Shown here in pieces: positions 1 to 8,230 of a stretch of 64,000 nucleotides of DNA (the stretch's first letter is position 1; each line of letters begins with the position of its first letter). Both the position numbers and the translations under genes were made by a program. Origin of the DNA: Yoonia sp034652275 (GTDB lineage Bacteria > Pseudomonadota > Alphaproteobacteria > Rhodobacterales > Rhodobacteraceae); NCBI RefSeq assembly GCF_034652275.1, contig NZ_JAXIWG010000001.1, positions 1,550,001-1,614,000 on the forward strand, in the 5' to 3' direction. Under the pieces are notes generated by a model that saw only the letters and a program-made list of their open reading frames with translations, did not search any database and was not told the origin of the DNA.

Positions 1-533
1 TTCTGGAATTCCTCGGCAATCACCCGTTCGGCGTGGAAGGCCATCGTCAGATAAGGGTCGTCCCAGTTGCCGGTGATGCCAAGGCGCTTGAATTCCTCGC
101 GCTGGATATCGACCCAGCCTTCGGCAAACTTGCGGCATTCCTGCCGGAAATCGACGACATTGATGGCGTCCTTGTCCTGCCCCTTGGCGCGGTACTTTTC
201 CTCGATCTTCCATTCGATGGGCAGGCCGTGGCAATCCCAGCCCGGCACATAGCGCGCGTCGCGGCCCATCATCTGCTGGCTGCGCACAACCATATCCTTG
301 AGGATCTTGTTCAGCGCGTGGCCGATATGCAGGTTGCCGTTCGCATAAGGCGGGCCGTCATGCAGGGTGAAAGGCTTGCGCCCTTCGGCCTTGGCGCGGA
401 GTTTGTCATAAACCCCGATCTGCGCCCAGCGGGCCAGCCATTCGGGTTCGCGCTGCGGCAGTCCGGCGCGCATCGGGAAATCGGTCTGCGGCAGGTTCAG
501 TGTAGTCTTGTAGTCGGTGGTTTCGGCGCACAT
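1..533 (-). CDS. ileS: Isoleucyl-tRNA synthetase, N-terminal part (cut by window edge)
   Basis: Charges tRNA-Ile with isoleucine in the cytoplasm (class I aminoacyl-tRNA synthetase). The visible 177 residues start MCAETTDYKTTLNLP and contain the class I signature HIGH in 'NGNLHIGHALNKIL', followed by 'GWDCHGLPIEWKIEEKY', both typical of IleS. The ATG at 533 is the start that places the N-terminal leader of the family correctly in front of the Rossmann core. The C-terminal editing, KMSKS and anticodon-binding parts lie outside the window. It is transcribed away from asd. Confidence 0.95.
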   Translation of the reverse strand, partial: MCAETTDYKTTLNLPQTDFPMRAGLPQREPEWLARWAQIGVYDKLRAKAEGRKPFTLHDGPPYANGNLHIGHALNKILKDMVVRSQQMMGRDARYVPGWDCHGLPIEWKIEEKYRAKGQDKDAINVVDFRQECRKFAEGWVDIQREEFKRLGITGNWDDPYLTMAFHAERVIAEEFQ

Positions 534-724
534 GGGTCGCGTCCTTTGGACAATCGGGAATGGAAGGAAAGATGAGGCGCGGTGCGCAATCGCTTGCACC
601 ATGGTCCCGGCCGGTTCAGACGCCTAAACCGCCGGGCAAATAATGCGTAGGATCATCATGCATGTCATGCCCGCGCTTATAGAACCCAAGTCCCGCAGGG
701 TAAAGCCGTGTTGCGCGCAGACCC
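534..724. other. Intergenic region between ileS and the asd leader
   Basis: This stretch holds the upstream region of ileS (minus strand). Short open frames exist here on both strands but their translations look like no known protein and have no ribosome-binding site. Nothing else is supported; the asd leader elements begin at about 725. Confidence 0.5.
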
Positions 725-753
725 TTGCCAGAAACGTGCGGCTTTGCTATCCG
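725..753 (+). promoter_or_regulatory. Predicted sigma-70 promoter for the asd leader transcript
   Basis: TTGCCA (725-730) and TATCCG (748-753) are separated by 17 bases. Only seven bases lie between the -10 and the ATG of the leader peptide at 761, so the transcript would start at or next to that ATG, giving a leaderless mRNA. Leaderless leader peptides are known from trpL in rhizobia. The match is moderate and inferred from spacing only. Confidence 0.4.
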
Positions 754-760
754 CCTGCGC

Positions 761-844
761 ATGGCAATGATGATGACCAAAACCATGACCAAGATGACCA
801 CCGCGTCCGCGGGGGAATGTCTGGCATGGCTGCATCACAGCTGA
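761..844 (+). CDS. Putative Met/Thr/Lys-rich leader peptide of asd
   Basis: A 27-codon frame between the predicted promoter and a terminator-like hairpin. Codons 3-14 read MMMTKTMTKMTT: five Met, five Thr and two Lys, which are exactly products of the aspartate pathway that Asd feeds. There is no Shine-Dalgarno sequence, consistent with leaderless initiation. Codons 17-18 (GCGGGG, 809-814) can pair with CCCCGC (860-865) inside the terminator stem, so stalling at the control codons would favour antitermination. This is the layout of classic amino-acid attenuation. The peptide itself would have no other function. I know of no described asd leader of this kind, so it is an inference. Confidence 0.5.
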   Translation: MAMMMTKTMTKMTTASAGECLAWLHHS

Positions 845-855
845 CCTAGCCGCAC

Positions 856-883
856 AAAGCCCCGCCGGACCGGACGGGGCTTT
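856..883 (+). terminator. Attenuator hairpin in front of asd
   Basis: AAAGCCCCG (856-864) and CGGGGCTTT (875-883) form a perfect 9-bp stem with a 10-base loop. It is followed by only a short T run, so it is a weak intrinsic terminator by sequence. It sits 11 bases after the leader stop codon and 44 bases before asd, the position expected for an attenuator. An alternative pairing of 860-865 with 809-814 would prevent it. Confidence 0.55.
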
Positions 884-927
884 CGCAGCCAGGGCCCCGT
901 CTTCCGATTTTCACGAAAGGAAGACAG

Positions 928-1968
928 ATGAACGCCCATTCCCCTATCCCGCCCTTGCCCGTTGTGGCCATTATCGGCGCCACCGGCGCTGTCGGGCTTG
1001 CGCTGATCAAGACATTGGAACGCCGCGATTTTCCGGTTGGCGAGCTTCGGCTCTTTGCCTCGGCCCGCTCCGCGGGGAGCACCCTGCGGTATCAGGGCCG
1101 CGCCGTGCCGGTGCAAGAACTGGCCGAGGACAGTTTCACAGGCGTCGATATCGCCTTTTTCTCGGCCGGTGCCGCGACATCGCGGCGCTATGCGCCTCTG
1201 GCCGTGGCGGCAGGCGCGCAGGTGATCGACAATTCCTCGGCCTTCCGCATGGATGACAGCGTGCCGCTGGTCGTGCCAGAGGCGAACGCGCGCGCCCTCC
1301 AAGGCGCGCATGGCATCATCGCCAACCCCAACTGCATCGCGGCGATCCTGACGACCGCGCTTGCGCCGCTGCACCAGCGCTGGTCGATCACGCGGCTGTC
1401 GATGGCCACCTATCAGGCCGCATCGGGCGGCGGCGCTGCGATGATGGCCGAATTGCGCGACAGCACCCGCGCCCAGCTGGACGGCACGGATTTCGCGCCC
1501 AAAGTGCTGCCGCATCCCTATGCCTTCAACATCTTCAGCCACAATGCCGAGGTCGACCCTGACACCGGCTATAACGGCGAGGAGACAAAAGTCATCGCCG
1601 AAACGCGCCGGATCCTGAACCGCCCGCAGTTGCCGATCAGCGTGACCTGCATCCGCGTGCCAGTGCTGCGCGCGCACGGGATCGCGCTGACGGTCCGGTT
1701 TGACGCGCATGTCAGCATCGACAGCATCCGCCTTGCGCTGGCCGAGGCCCCCGGCGTGCGGCTGGTCGATGACCGCAGCGCCAATCACTTTCCGATGCCG
1801 GTCGAGGCGTCGGGCGCGGATGACGTGCTGGTCGGGCGCATCCGCACCGATCTGGGCGATCCCTCGGGCCGGTCGGTCGCGCTGTTCATCGTGGGCGACC
1901 AGCTGCTGAAGGGGGCAGCACTCAACGCGGTACAGATCGCGGAGCGGCTGCGCGCAATGGCGGCGTAG
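928..1968 (+). CDS. asd: Aspartate-semialdehyde dehydrogenase
   Basis: Reduces L-4-aspartyl phosphate to aspartate semialdehyde with NADPH, the branch point to lysine/diaminopimelate, threonine and methionine. The 346-residue protein has the dinucleotide motif GATGAVG near residue 17, the active-site cysteine in NPNC (C136), and 'GEETKVIAETRRIL' and 'RVPVLRAH' typical of the dimerisation/substrate domain. Length is normal. The ATG at 928 follows AGGAAG at good spacing. The gene is single and preceded by the leader peptide and hairpin described at 761-883, which suggests control by Met/Thr/Lys supply. It ends six bases from the convergent extensin-like gene. Confidence 0.95.
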   Translation: MNAHSPIPPLPVVAIIGATGAVGLALIKTLERRDFPVGELRLFASARSAGSTLRYQGRAVPVQELAEDSFTGVDIAFFSAGAATSRRYAPLAVAAGAQVIDNSSAFRMDDSVPLVVPEANARALQGAHGIIANPNCIAAILTTALAPLHQRWSITRLSMATYQAASGGGAAMMAELRDSTRAQLDGTDFAPKVLPHPYAFNIFSHNAEVDPDTGYNGEETKVIAETRRILNRPQLPISVTCIRVPVLRAHGIALTVRFDAHVSIDSIRLALAEAPGVRLVDDRSANHFPMPVEASGADDVLVGRIRTDLGDPSGRSVALFIVGDQLLKGAALNAVQIAERLRAMAA

Positions 1969-1974
1969 GGCGCA

Positions 1975-2700
1975 TCAGCGGCAATAGGTGCCGCTGCGAT
2001 ATCGCGCCGTGTCGAAATGGAAATGGTCGTGGTGAAACCGGTTCGCTTCGGGGCCAAGCACGGTCCCGAAAGGCCCGCAAGCCGCGCGCCACATCTGCCG
2101 CAGGATGGGGCCGTGGGCCGGATGCCCCCATCCGCGCAGCACGGTGATATCAGACCCGTCGCGCAGGCGGACCGCGGCGATGTCGATGGCACGGCCCAGC
2201 GCATGTTCGGACAACCGCCCGCCCGATGCATTGTTGCGGTTGCGGCAAGCATAATGCGACCCGACCCGCAGGCTGGCGATGCCGCCGCCCAGATCACCGA
2301 TCGCAGGCGTGGCGCCTTGTGTCACCCAGTCCTGCAAGGCTTCGGCCGTTTTGCAATCCATCGTCGCCTCGGGCACCAGCGTGATCCCTTCGACCGCGCG
2401 CACGCGCACCGCATCGGTGACACCGCAAGCCCCCGGCCCGTCGACGACACCCAGCACCTGCCCCTGAATAGCGACATTGCCACAAACCTGCCCGCGTTCC
2501 CGCGCAAGGCGCTGCTCGGTGGCCGCAGCTTCGATGCTGGAAGGGCGGGCCGTGGGGCGCAGGGATTGCGGGATCACGGCGGGTGGCGCGCTAACCTCGG
2601 GCCTTGCGACAGGGCGCAGGACGGGTCCGCCGTCATCGCCGTCCTGCGCCGCCAAAGGACCACCCAAAAAGGCAAGCCCGATGACAAGCGCGCGGATCAT
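1975..2700 (-). CDS. Extensin-like (LAS/VanY-type) secreted protein
   Basis: A 241-residue protein with an N-terminal signal peptide (MIRALVIGLAFLGGPLAAQ), a proline-rich linker to about residue 60, and an extensin-like C-terminal domain. The pieces 'SEHALGRAIDIAAV' and 'HHDHFHFD' carry the His/Asp ligands of the zinc peptidase fold shared with D-Ala-D-Ala carboxypeptidases (LAS family). A periplasmic cell-wall role is likely; the substrate is not known. Its ATG overlaps the stop of the prephenate dehydrogenase gene (ATGA), so it is the last gene of a hisC-tyrC operon with which it has no obvious metabolic link. Confidence 0.8.
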   Translation of the reverse strand: MIRALVIGLAFLGGPLAAQDGDDGGPVLRPVARPEVSAPPAVIPQSLRPTARPSSIEAAATEQRLARERGQVCGNVAIQGQVLGVVDGPGACGVTDAVRVRAVEGITLVPEATMDCKTAEALQDWVTQGATPAIGDLGGGIASLRVGSHYACRNRNNASGGRLSEHALGRAIDIAAVRLRDGSDITVLRGWGHPAHGPILRQMWRAACGPFGTVLGPEANRFHHDHFHFDTARYRSGTYCR

Positions 2701-3623
2701 TCCGGCTTGGCCGCGGGCTTGCGACCGAAATCGGGGGCGTCGGTATCCTGCCCTGCATCGATGATCGACCGCCGGATCGCCCGCGTGCGGGTGAAATAGG
2801 CGTGCAGATGATCGCCATCACCGCGCCGGATCGCACGCTGCAAGGCGAACAATTCCTCGGTAAAGCGCCCGAGGATCTGCAAAGTCGCATCCTTGTTGTT
2901 CAGAAACACATCGCGCCACATCGTCGGATCGGACGCCGCAATGCGGGTGAAATCGCGAAAGCCTGCGGCGGAATATTTGATGACTTCGCTGTCGGTCACA
3001 CGGCGCAGATCGTCGGCGACACCGACCATCGTATAGGCGATCAGGTGGGGCGTATGGCTGGTGACGGCCAGCACCAGATCATGGTGTTCGGCGTCCATCT
3101 CGTCGACATTGCTACCCATGCCGCGCCACAGTTCCGCCAGCCGCGCGACAGCGGCGGGGTTGGTGCCAGCGGCAGGCACCAGAATGCAGAACCGGTTGTC
3201 GAAAAGCTCCGCAAACCCGGACCGCGGACCAGAATGCTCGGTCCCTGCCAGCGGATGCGCAGGAATGAAATGCACGCCTTCGGGTACGAAAGGGGCGACC
3301 GCATCGATCACCGCCGATTTGACAGACCCTACATCGCTGAGCGTGGCACCGGGTTTCAGATGCGGCGCAATCTCGCGCGCGACAGATTCCATTGCGCCAA
3401 CAGGCACGCAGAGGACAACCAGATCGGCCCCCGCGACAGCCTCGGCCGCCGTGTCAGACACGTGATCGCACAGCCCGATCTCGCGCGCGATGGCGCGGGT
3501 TTCGGCGGATCTTGCATAGCCTGCAATTTCGCGCGCAAGGCCTGCGCGCCTGATCGCATGGCACATGGACGACGCAATCAGGCCCAGCCCGATCAGCGCG
3601 ACCTTGTCATAGATCACCGCCAT
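2697..3623 (-). CDS. tyrC: Prephenate/arogenate dehydrogenase
   Basis: Oxidative decarboxylation of prephenate (or arogenate) in tyrosine synthesis. The 308 residues open with the NAD-binding motif GLGLIASS; 'DVGSVKSAVIDAV' and 'FIPAHPLAGTEHSG' are the family's conserved substrate-site blocks, and the helical C-terminal domain contains 'TSHTPHLIAYTM'. No chorismate mutase or ACT domain is present, so it is the monofunctional form. It overlaps hisC upstream by one base (TGATG) and the extensin-like gene downstream by four, so the three are one operon. The preference between prephenate and arogenate cannot be read from sequence. Confidence 0.9.
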   Translation of the reverse strand: MAVIYDKVALIGLGLIASSMCHAIRRAGLAREIAGYARSAETRAIAREIGLCDHVSDTAAEAVAGADLVVLCVPVGAMESVAREIAPHLKPGATLSDVGSVKSAVIDAVAPFVPEGVHFIPAHPLAGTEHSGPRSGFAELFDNRFCILVPAAGTNPAAVARLAELWRGMGSNVDEMDAEHHDLVLAVTSHTPHLIAYTMVGVADDLRRVTDSEVIKYSAAGFRDFTRIAASDPTMWRDVFLNNKDATLQILGRFTEELFALQRAIRRGDGDHLHAYFTRTRAIRRSIIDAGQDTDAPDFGRKPAAKPE

Positions 3624-4708
3624 CAGCGCGAGCCCTTGAACTGACCCACCGCATGCACGACCCGGCGACAGGCCGATTCGTCACCCACGGTGATCCGCAG
3701 GCAGTGCGGCAAACCGTATCCAGCCACCTGTCGCACGATGATCCCTTGCGAGCGCAGATAAGCGTCACACGCCTGCGCCTCGGCGGGGCTGCCGAAACGG
3801 GCAAGGATGAAATTGGCGCTGGAGGTGTCCGAAGGCACGCACAATTCGGCCAACCCCGCCGCCAGCCAGTCGCGCCAGCGGGCGTTCTCGACGCGGCAGC
3901 GCTCGGTGTGGGCGGTGTCGCGCATCGCGGCTTCGGCAGCGGCAAGTGCTGCAGCGGACAGGTTGAACGGCCCGCGAAGCCGGTTGAGCACATCGATCAC
4001 CGCCTGCGGGCCGTAAGCCCAGCCGACGCGCATCCCGCCCAGCCCGTATATCTTGGAAAACGTGCGCGTCATGACGACATTGTCGCGCGCATCGACCAAG
4101 GCACGGCCAGCATCGAAATCCTCAACATATTCGGCATAGGCCCCGTCCAGCACCAAAAGCGCCTGCGGCGGCAGACCGGCAGCAAGGCGCGCGACCTCCG
4201 TCTCGGGGATCATCGTGCCGGTGGGGTTGGCGGGGTTCGCCAGATAGATCAGCCGCGTGCGGTCGGTGCAGGCGGCAAGGATCGCATCCACATCGACGAC
4301 GCGGTCGCGTTCGGGCACGATGACGGGCGTCGCGCCGCAAGCATGGGCATAGATCGGATACATCGAAAAGCCGTGTTCGGTGAACACGACCTCGGTGCCG
4401 GGCCCGGCATAGGCTTCGGCCAGCAGCTTGAGGATTTCCCCCGACCCCACACCGCACACCACGCGTCCGGCATCGACGCCCCAGACCTCGGCGATGGCCG
4501 CACGCAGGTCGGCATGATCGGTCGAGGGATAGCGGTGCAGGTCATGGCCCGCGCGCGAAAATGCCTGCATTGCTGCAGGGCTCGCGCCTAATGGATTCTC
4601 GTTCGAGGACAGTTTGAGCACATTGCTCTGCCCCTCGATCCGGGACGCCCCGCCCACATAGAGAGCGATCTCCAGAATACCGGGTTGAGGTTGAATACCA
4701 TTCGCCAT
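3623..4708 (-). CDS. hisC: Histidinol-phosphate/aromatic aminotransferase
   Basis: PLP-dependent class I/II aminotransferase of 361 residues. The start MANGIQPQPGILEIALY at 4708 is preceded by GGAAGA with seven-base spacing; an upstream in-frame start would add a 16-residue tail without homology. The PLP lysine is in 'TRTFSKIYGLGGMRVGW', and 'NPTGTMIP' and 'SSNENPLG' are family motifs. The annotated reaction is imidazole-acetol phosphate to histidinol phosphate. Coupling with tyrC suggests that it also, or mainly, transaminates prephenate or aromatic keto acids, a role known for HisC paralogues in alphaproteobacteria. Confidence 0.9.
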   Translation of the reverse strand: MANGIQPQPGILEIALYVGGASRIEGQSNVLKLSSNENPLGASPAAMQAFSRAGHDLHRYPSTDHADLRAAIAEVWGVDAGRVVCGVGSGEILKLLAEAYAGPGTEVVFTEHGFSMYPIYAHACGATPVIVPERDRVVDVDAILAACTDRTRLIYLANPANPTGTMIPETEVARLAAGLPPQALLVLDGAYAEYVEDFDAGRALVDARDNVVMTRTFSKIYGLGGMRVGWAYGPQAVIDVLNRLRGPFNLSAAALAAAEAAMRDTAHTERCRVENARWRDWLAAGLAELCVPSDTSSANFILARFGSPAEAQACDAYLRSQGIIVRQVAGYGLPHCLRITVGDESACRRVVHAVGQFKGSR

Positions 4709-4842
4709 GATCAGGTCTTCCGCGTGAAATTTGGCCCGTTCTACCCGTGCCACCACGCCGTGACCAGAGACAAGACAGCGCGATCATCTTCCGCGTAAAA
4801 ATATCCCCGCGCAGAGCGCCTCTGGGTGTGCCAAAACCCGGA

Positions 4843-6258
4843 TCAGGTCGCCAGTACGTTGCGGAATTGCCAGGGGTCGGTTTCGTCGATGTCCTCGGGG
4901 AAATGTTCCCAGCGGTCCTGCAAAGGCGTCCAGTCGGTGTAATGCGCCTCGACCGGGCCCAGATAGGGGCGCTGGATGTCCAGACAGCGCGCATGGTCCA
5001 TCTCGTCGGTCTCCACGATCCCGGCTTGCGGGTTCTCAAGCGCCCAGACCATCCCCGCCAGCACGGCGGATGTCACCTGCATCCCCGTCGCGTTCTGGTA
5101 GGGGGCGAGCGTCTTGGTCTCTTCGTTCGACAGGCGCGATCCGAACCAGAGCGCGTTTTTCGCATGCCCGTAGATCAGCACACCCAATTCGTCGATTCCG
5201 GTGACAATCTCGTCCACGTCAAGGATTTCATGCGCCGTCTGTTGGCGGCCCGCGCCGAACATCTCGTGCAGCGACAGCACCGCGTCGTCGCAGGGGTGAT
5301 AGGCATAATGGCAGGTCGGGCGAAACGCGGGCGCAGCCGGATCGCCGACGGTATAGTAATCCGAGATGCTGATCGCCTCGTTATGGGTGACCAGAAAGCC
5401 GAATTGCGGCCCCGGCGTCGGGCACCATGTATGCACGCGTGTGATGGCACCGGGCCGTTCGATCCAGATCCCCGCCTGACAGCCCGTCGCGTGGCGATGG
5501 CCATTGTCGGGAAACCATGTCTCATGCGTGCCCCAGCCCAGTTCGGCGGGCTGGAAGCCTTCGGCGATGAAACCCTCGACCGACCATGTGTTGACGAATA
5601 CGTCGCGCGGGCGCGGTTGGGCGCGGGCCTGCGTGTCACGCTCGGCGATATGCACGCCCTTGACACCAAGGTCCTGCATCAGCCGCGCCCAGCCTGCACG
5701 GTCGGCGGGCACAGGGTCATCGCGGCCCAGATCGCGCGACAGGGTCATCAGCCCTTCTTTCACAAACCAGCTGACCATGCCGGGGTTGGCACCACAACAG
5801 GACACCGCCGTCGTGCCGCCCGGATTGGCGGCCTTTTCATCGCGCACCTTCTGGCGCAGGGCATAATTTGTGCGCTGTGCGTTGTCGGTGGTGTCGAAAT
5901 AGAAACCCGCCCAAGGCTCGACCACGGTATCGATGTAAAGCACACCCAGTTCGCGGCAGAATTTCATCAGGTCGAGCGAGGATGTATCGACCGACAGGTT
6001 CACGCAAAAGCCGCGCCCGTCCGGGAACAGCCCGCCCAGCACGGCGCGGTAGTTGTCTTGCGTCAGCGCAAGCTGGTGATGCGTGATCCCTTGTTCGGCC
6101 AGCAAAGGGGCAGCGGCGGGGTTGGGCTCGATCACGCTTAACAGTGCCGGATCATGGTCGAAATGGCGCTGGATCAGCGGCAGCGTGCCTTTGCCGATAG
6201 AGCCGTAGCCGATCATCACGATCGGCCCGTCGATACGACCATGGATTGGGTGCGCCAT
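4843..6258 (-). CDS. hss: Homospermidine synthase
   Basis: Makes sym-homospermidine from putrescine (or putrescine plus spermidine) with NAD as hydride carrier (EC 2.5.1.44). The 471 residues start MAHPIHGRIDGPIVMIGYGSIGKG, with the Rossmann motif at about 15-22, followed by 'TVVEPWAGFYFDTTDN' and 'CCGANPGMVSWFVKEGL', which are characteristic of the family. Three ATG codons lie in tandem (6264, 6261, 6258); AAGGGG is six bases before the third, which I chose. It is downstream of the rpsD terminator and 134 bases before hisC, probably transcribed on its own. Confidence 0.93.
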   Translation of the reverse strand: MAHPIHGRIDGPIVMIGYGSIGKGTLPLIQRHFDHDPALLSVIEPNPAAAPLLAEQGITHHQLALTQDNYRAVLGGLFPDGRGFCVNLSVDTSSLDLMKFCRELGVLYIDTVVEPWAGFYFDTTDNAQRTNYALRQKVRDEKAANPGGTTAVSCCGANPGMVSWFVKEGLMTLSRDLGRDDPVPADRAGWARLMQDLGVKGVHIAERDTQARAQPRPRDVFVNTWSVEGFIAEGFQPAELGWGTHETWFPDNGHRHATGCQAGIWIERPGAITRVHTWCPTPGPQFGFLVTHNEAISISDYYTVGDPAAPAFRPTCHYAYHPCDDAVLSLHEMFGAGRQQTAHEILDVDEIVTGIDELGVLIYGHAKNALWFGSRLSNEETKTLAPYQNATGMQVTSAVLAGMVWALENPQAGIVETDEMDHARCLDIQRPYLGPVEAHYTDWTPLQDRWEHFPEDIDETDPWQFRNVLAT

Positions 6259-6339
6259 CATCATCCCCTTGGTTTAACTCGCCCGTCGATAACGGATCAT
6301 CCCGCAAAAGGAAACCTTGGCAGGCCGCCGTCCGAAACG

Positions 6340-6366
6340 AAAAAGCCGCCCCGAAGGACGGCTTTG
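6340..6366 (-). terminator. Intrinsic terminator of rpsD
   Basis: On the minus strand AAAGCCGTCC, a TTCG tetraloop and GGGCGGCTTTTT form a strong stem with a T run, about 22 bases after the rpsD stop. One G-T mismatch is present in the stem. UUCG-capped stems with T tails are classical Rho-independent terminators. Confidence 0.85.
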
Positions 6367-6388
6367 CAATCGCGACGAAAGCGTCGGA

Positions 6389-7009
6389 TCAGTTCTTGGC
6401 GTAGAATTCGACGACGAGGTTTGGTTCCATCGTCACCGGATAAGGCACATCGCCCAGTGTCGGGGTGCGTACGAAGGTCGCTGTCATCTTGTTGTGGTCG
6501 ACTTCCATGTAGTCGGGCACGTCACGCTCTGGCAGTTGGGCGGCCACAAGGACGATTTCCAGCTGCTTGGATTTCTGGCGGACTTCGATCACGTCGCCTT
6601 CTTTCACGCGGTAGGACGGAATGTTCACGCGCTGGCCGTTCACGGTCACATGGCCGTGGTTCACGAACTGGCGGGCCGCAAACACGGTCGGCACGAACTT
6701 GGCGCGGTAGACCACAGCGTCCAGACGACGCTCCAGCAGGCCGATCAAGTTCTCGCCGGTGTCGCCCTTGACGCGTTCGGCTTCGGCATAGATGCGGCGG
6801 AACTGCTTTTCGGTCAGATCGCCGTAATAGCCTTTCAGCTTCTGCTTGGCGCGCAGCTGTGTGCCGAAGTCGGACAGTTTGCCCTTGCGGCGCTGACCGT
6901 GCTGGCCGGGGCCGTATTCACGACGGTTGACGGGGGATTTCGGACGGCCCCAGATGTTTTCACCCATCCGGCGGTCGATTTTATACTTGGCAGCGGTACG
7001 TTTGGTCAT
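6389..7009 (-). CDS. rpsD: 30S ribosomal protein S4
   Basis: Primary 16S rRNA-binding protein of the small subunit. The 206-residue product starts MTKRTAAKYKIDRRMGENIWG, the family's N-terminus, and contains the S4 RNA-binding domain around 'RRLDAVVYRAKFVPTVFAARQFVNHGHVTVNG'. Length is the usual one. The ATG at 7009 is preceded by GAAGGA; an in-frame extension upstream has no homology. It is monocistronic, with its own promoter at 7117-7144 and a terminator at 6340-6366. Confidence 0.97.
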   Translation of the reverse strand: MTKRTAAKYKIDRRMGENIWGRPKSPVNRREYGPGQHGQRRKGKLSDFGTQLRAKQKLKGYYGDLTEKQFRRIYAEAERVKGDTGENLIGLLERRLDAVVYRAKFVPTVFAARQFVNHGHVTVNGQRVNIPSYRVKEGDVIEVRQKSKQLEIVLVAAQLPERDVPDYMEVDHNKMTATFVRTPTLGDVPYPVTMEPNLVVEFYAKN

Positions 7010-7116
7010 ACGCTGATTTCCTTCTTTACGTTGCGAAGGGCGTTGTCCTTTGCGTGGATTGCGCCACGCCGACAGGGTTCCGCTTGCGCGGTCCACCAAC
7101 ACCAATGAAGTCGCGG

Positions 7117-7144
7117 CTTATAGACGGGAATCACGTGGTGTCAA
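7117..7144 (-). promoter_or_regulatory. Sigma-70 promoter of rpsD
   Basis: On the minus strand TTGACA (7144-7139) and TATAAG (7122-7117) are 16 bases apart, a near-consensus promoter about 100 bases upstream of the rpsD start. The strength fits a ribosomal protein gene. Confidence 0.75.
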
Positions 7145-7254
7145 CGGCCCCTGTTTTGGCAGGGAACGCAGGAATGTAAAAGTTTTGCCAAATTGTCACC
7201 ACAACTGCCCGCGATATAGGCAAAGGGACGGCAACAACGACCCAAGCGCCTTTG

Positions 7255-7380
7255 TTAATGAGTTTTCTGTTTGATCCGTCTGGCAGCCGTGTGGCCCGTG
7301 TTGCAGTCGTACAGGGTTTCGGCCCCGCACAATGCGCACTGGATTGCCCGCCGCTTGCCAGTCTGCGATTGCTGTCCCAC
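7255..7380 (-). CDS. Possible small Cys-containing protein (41 aa)
   Basis: A GTG-started frame of 41 residues whose middle reads QCALCGAETLYDCNTGH, a CxxC...CxxxH spacing that could bind zinc, followed by a basic tail. There is no visible ribosome-binding site and I recognise no family, so it may be chance. It lies between the hypothetical gene at 7406-8103 and the rpsD promoter; the remaining bases from 7145 to 7254 show nothing. Confidence 0.2.
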   Translation of the reverse strand: MGQQSQTGKRRAIQCALCGAETLYDCNTGHTAARRIKQKTH

Positions 7381-7405
7381 CTGAAAGGAGGAGGCCCGTT
7401 GCGCG

Positions 7406-8103
7406 TCAGGAAATGACCGCTTCAAACGGCGCGTGAAACTCAGGGATGGTTTCAGATGCCAGGCGGGGCGTGCGGAGAGAGGCCGGATCAGGCACATCCA
7501 GCTCACAGCGCACAAAGCGATGGGCCTTGATCGCAATCTCGCGAAAGTCATGCCTGTCCAGACGGTCAACGGGATCGACCCGGACAATGATCCGTATATT
7601 CGGTTCGGCAACGTATTTTATGATGACGCTACAGCTCATCAACCCTCCGGGAATGCCGCCAGGCCCCCAATTGCAACTTAGAAAATACGCGCTGCTTTCT
7701 TCCGTAAAATACAGAAAAGCGTCAGTTTCCGTGGCCGTTGTGTAGTTGTCCGGACGAAAATGGTCAGGCAGATGCGCGAGGTCGTTTTGCAAGGCTCTGT
7801 CCGGCAGCCAAGGATAGAAAACACCCTCGCGCGGTTCGAGGTGCTGGATCAGAAAATCATGAACTGTGGCAAGTTCGGGAACGGACCGATACAGGTCGCG
7901 GATCCACGGCACTGTCCGTGCTACAAAAATGCGGTCATCCAGAACGGCGCTATCTGGATCGACCCGATGTCAAACACAGTGTTGCCATAGGTGAAGGTCG
8001 TGCCGTCGAGGGCAGTCTGCGCAGCCGCTCGTTCGGCACCAATAGCAAGGACGAGACCACACAAAGCGGCCTGTCGCAGCGGGCGTATCAGTTGATTGAA
8101 CAT
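7406..8103 (-). pseudogene. Secreted protein of unknown function with a frame disruption
   Basis: Two overlapping frames look like one interrupted gene. The first starts at 8103 with a signal peptide (MFNQLIRPLRQAALCGLVLA...RAAAQ), runs into 'FTYGNTVFDIG' and stops at 7921. The second, shifted frame opens just after 'TGA' near 7970, continues 'VDPDSAVLDDRIFVARTVPW' and runs to the stop at 7406; by itself it could only start at a GTG at 7912 with no ribosome-binding site. Joined, they would give a secreted protein of about 230 residues. Recognised family: none. The choice between real frameshift, sequencing error and two separate genes is open. Confidence 0.45.
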
Positions 8104-8230
8104 ATCCGCCCTGCACCCATTCCGTGTCTGCGGTAAACATCACATGACCTTCAGGGCGAGACAATCGCCAGTTTCTTTCGCCGCGCAAGACCAATTGCCT
8201 TCCCCCGCGGATCGGTCGATAGATCGCAGC

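Noticed and set aside
643..849. A 68-codon plus-strand frame overlapping the asd leader
   Set aside because: It starts upstream of the predicted transcript start, has no ribosome-binding site and is out of frame with the Met/Thr/Lys leader peptide, which explains the region better.
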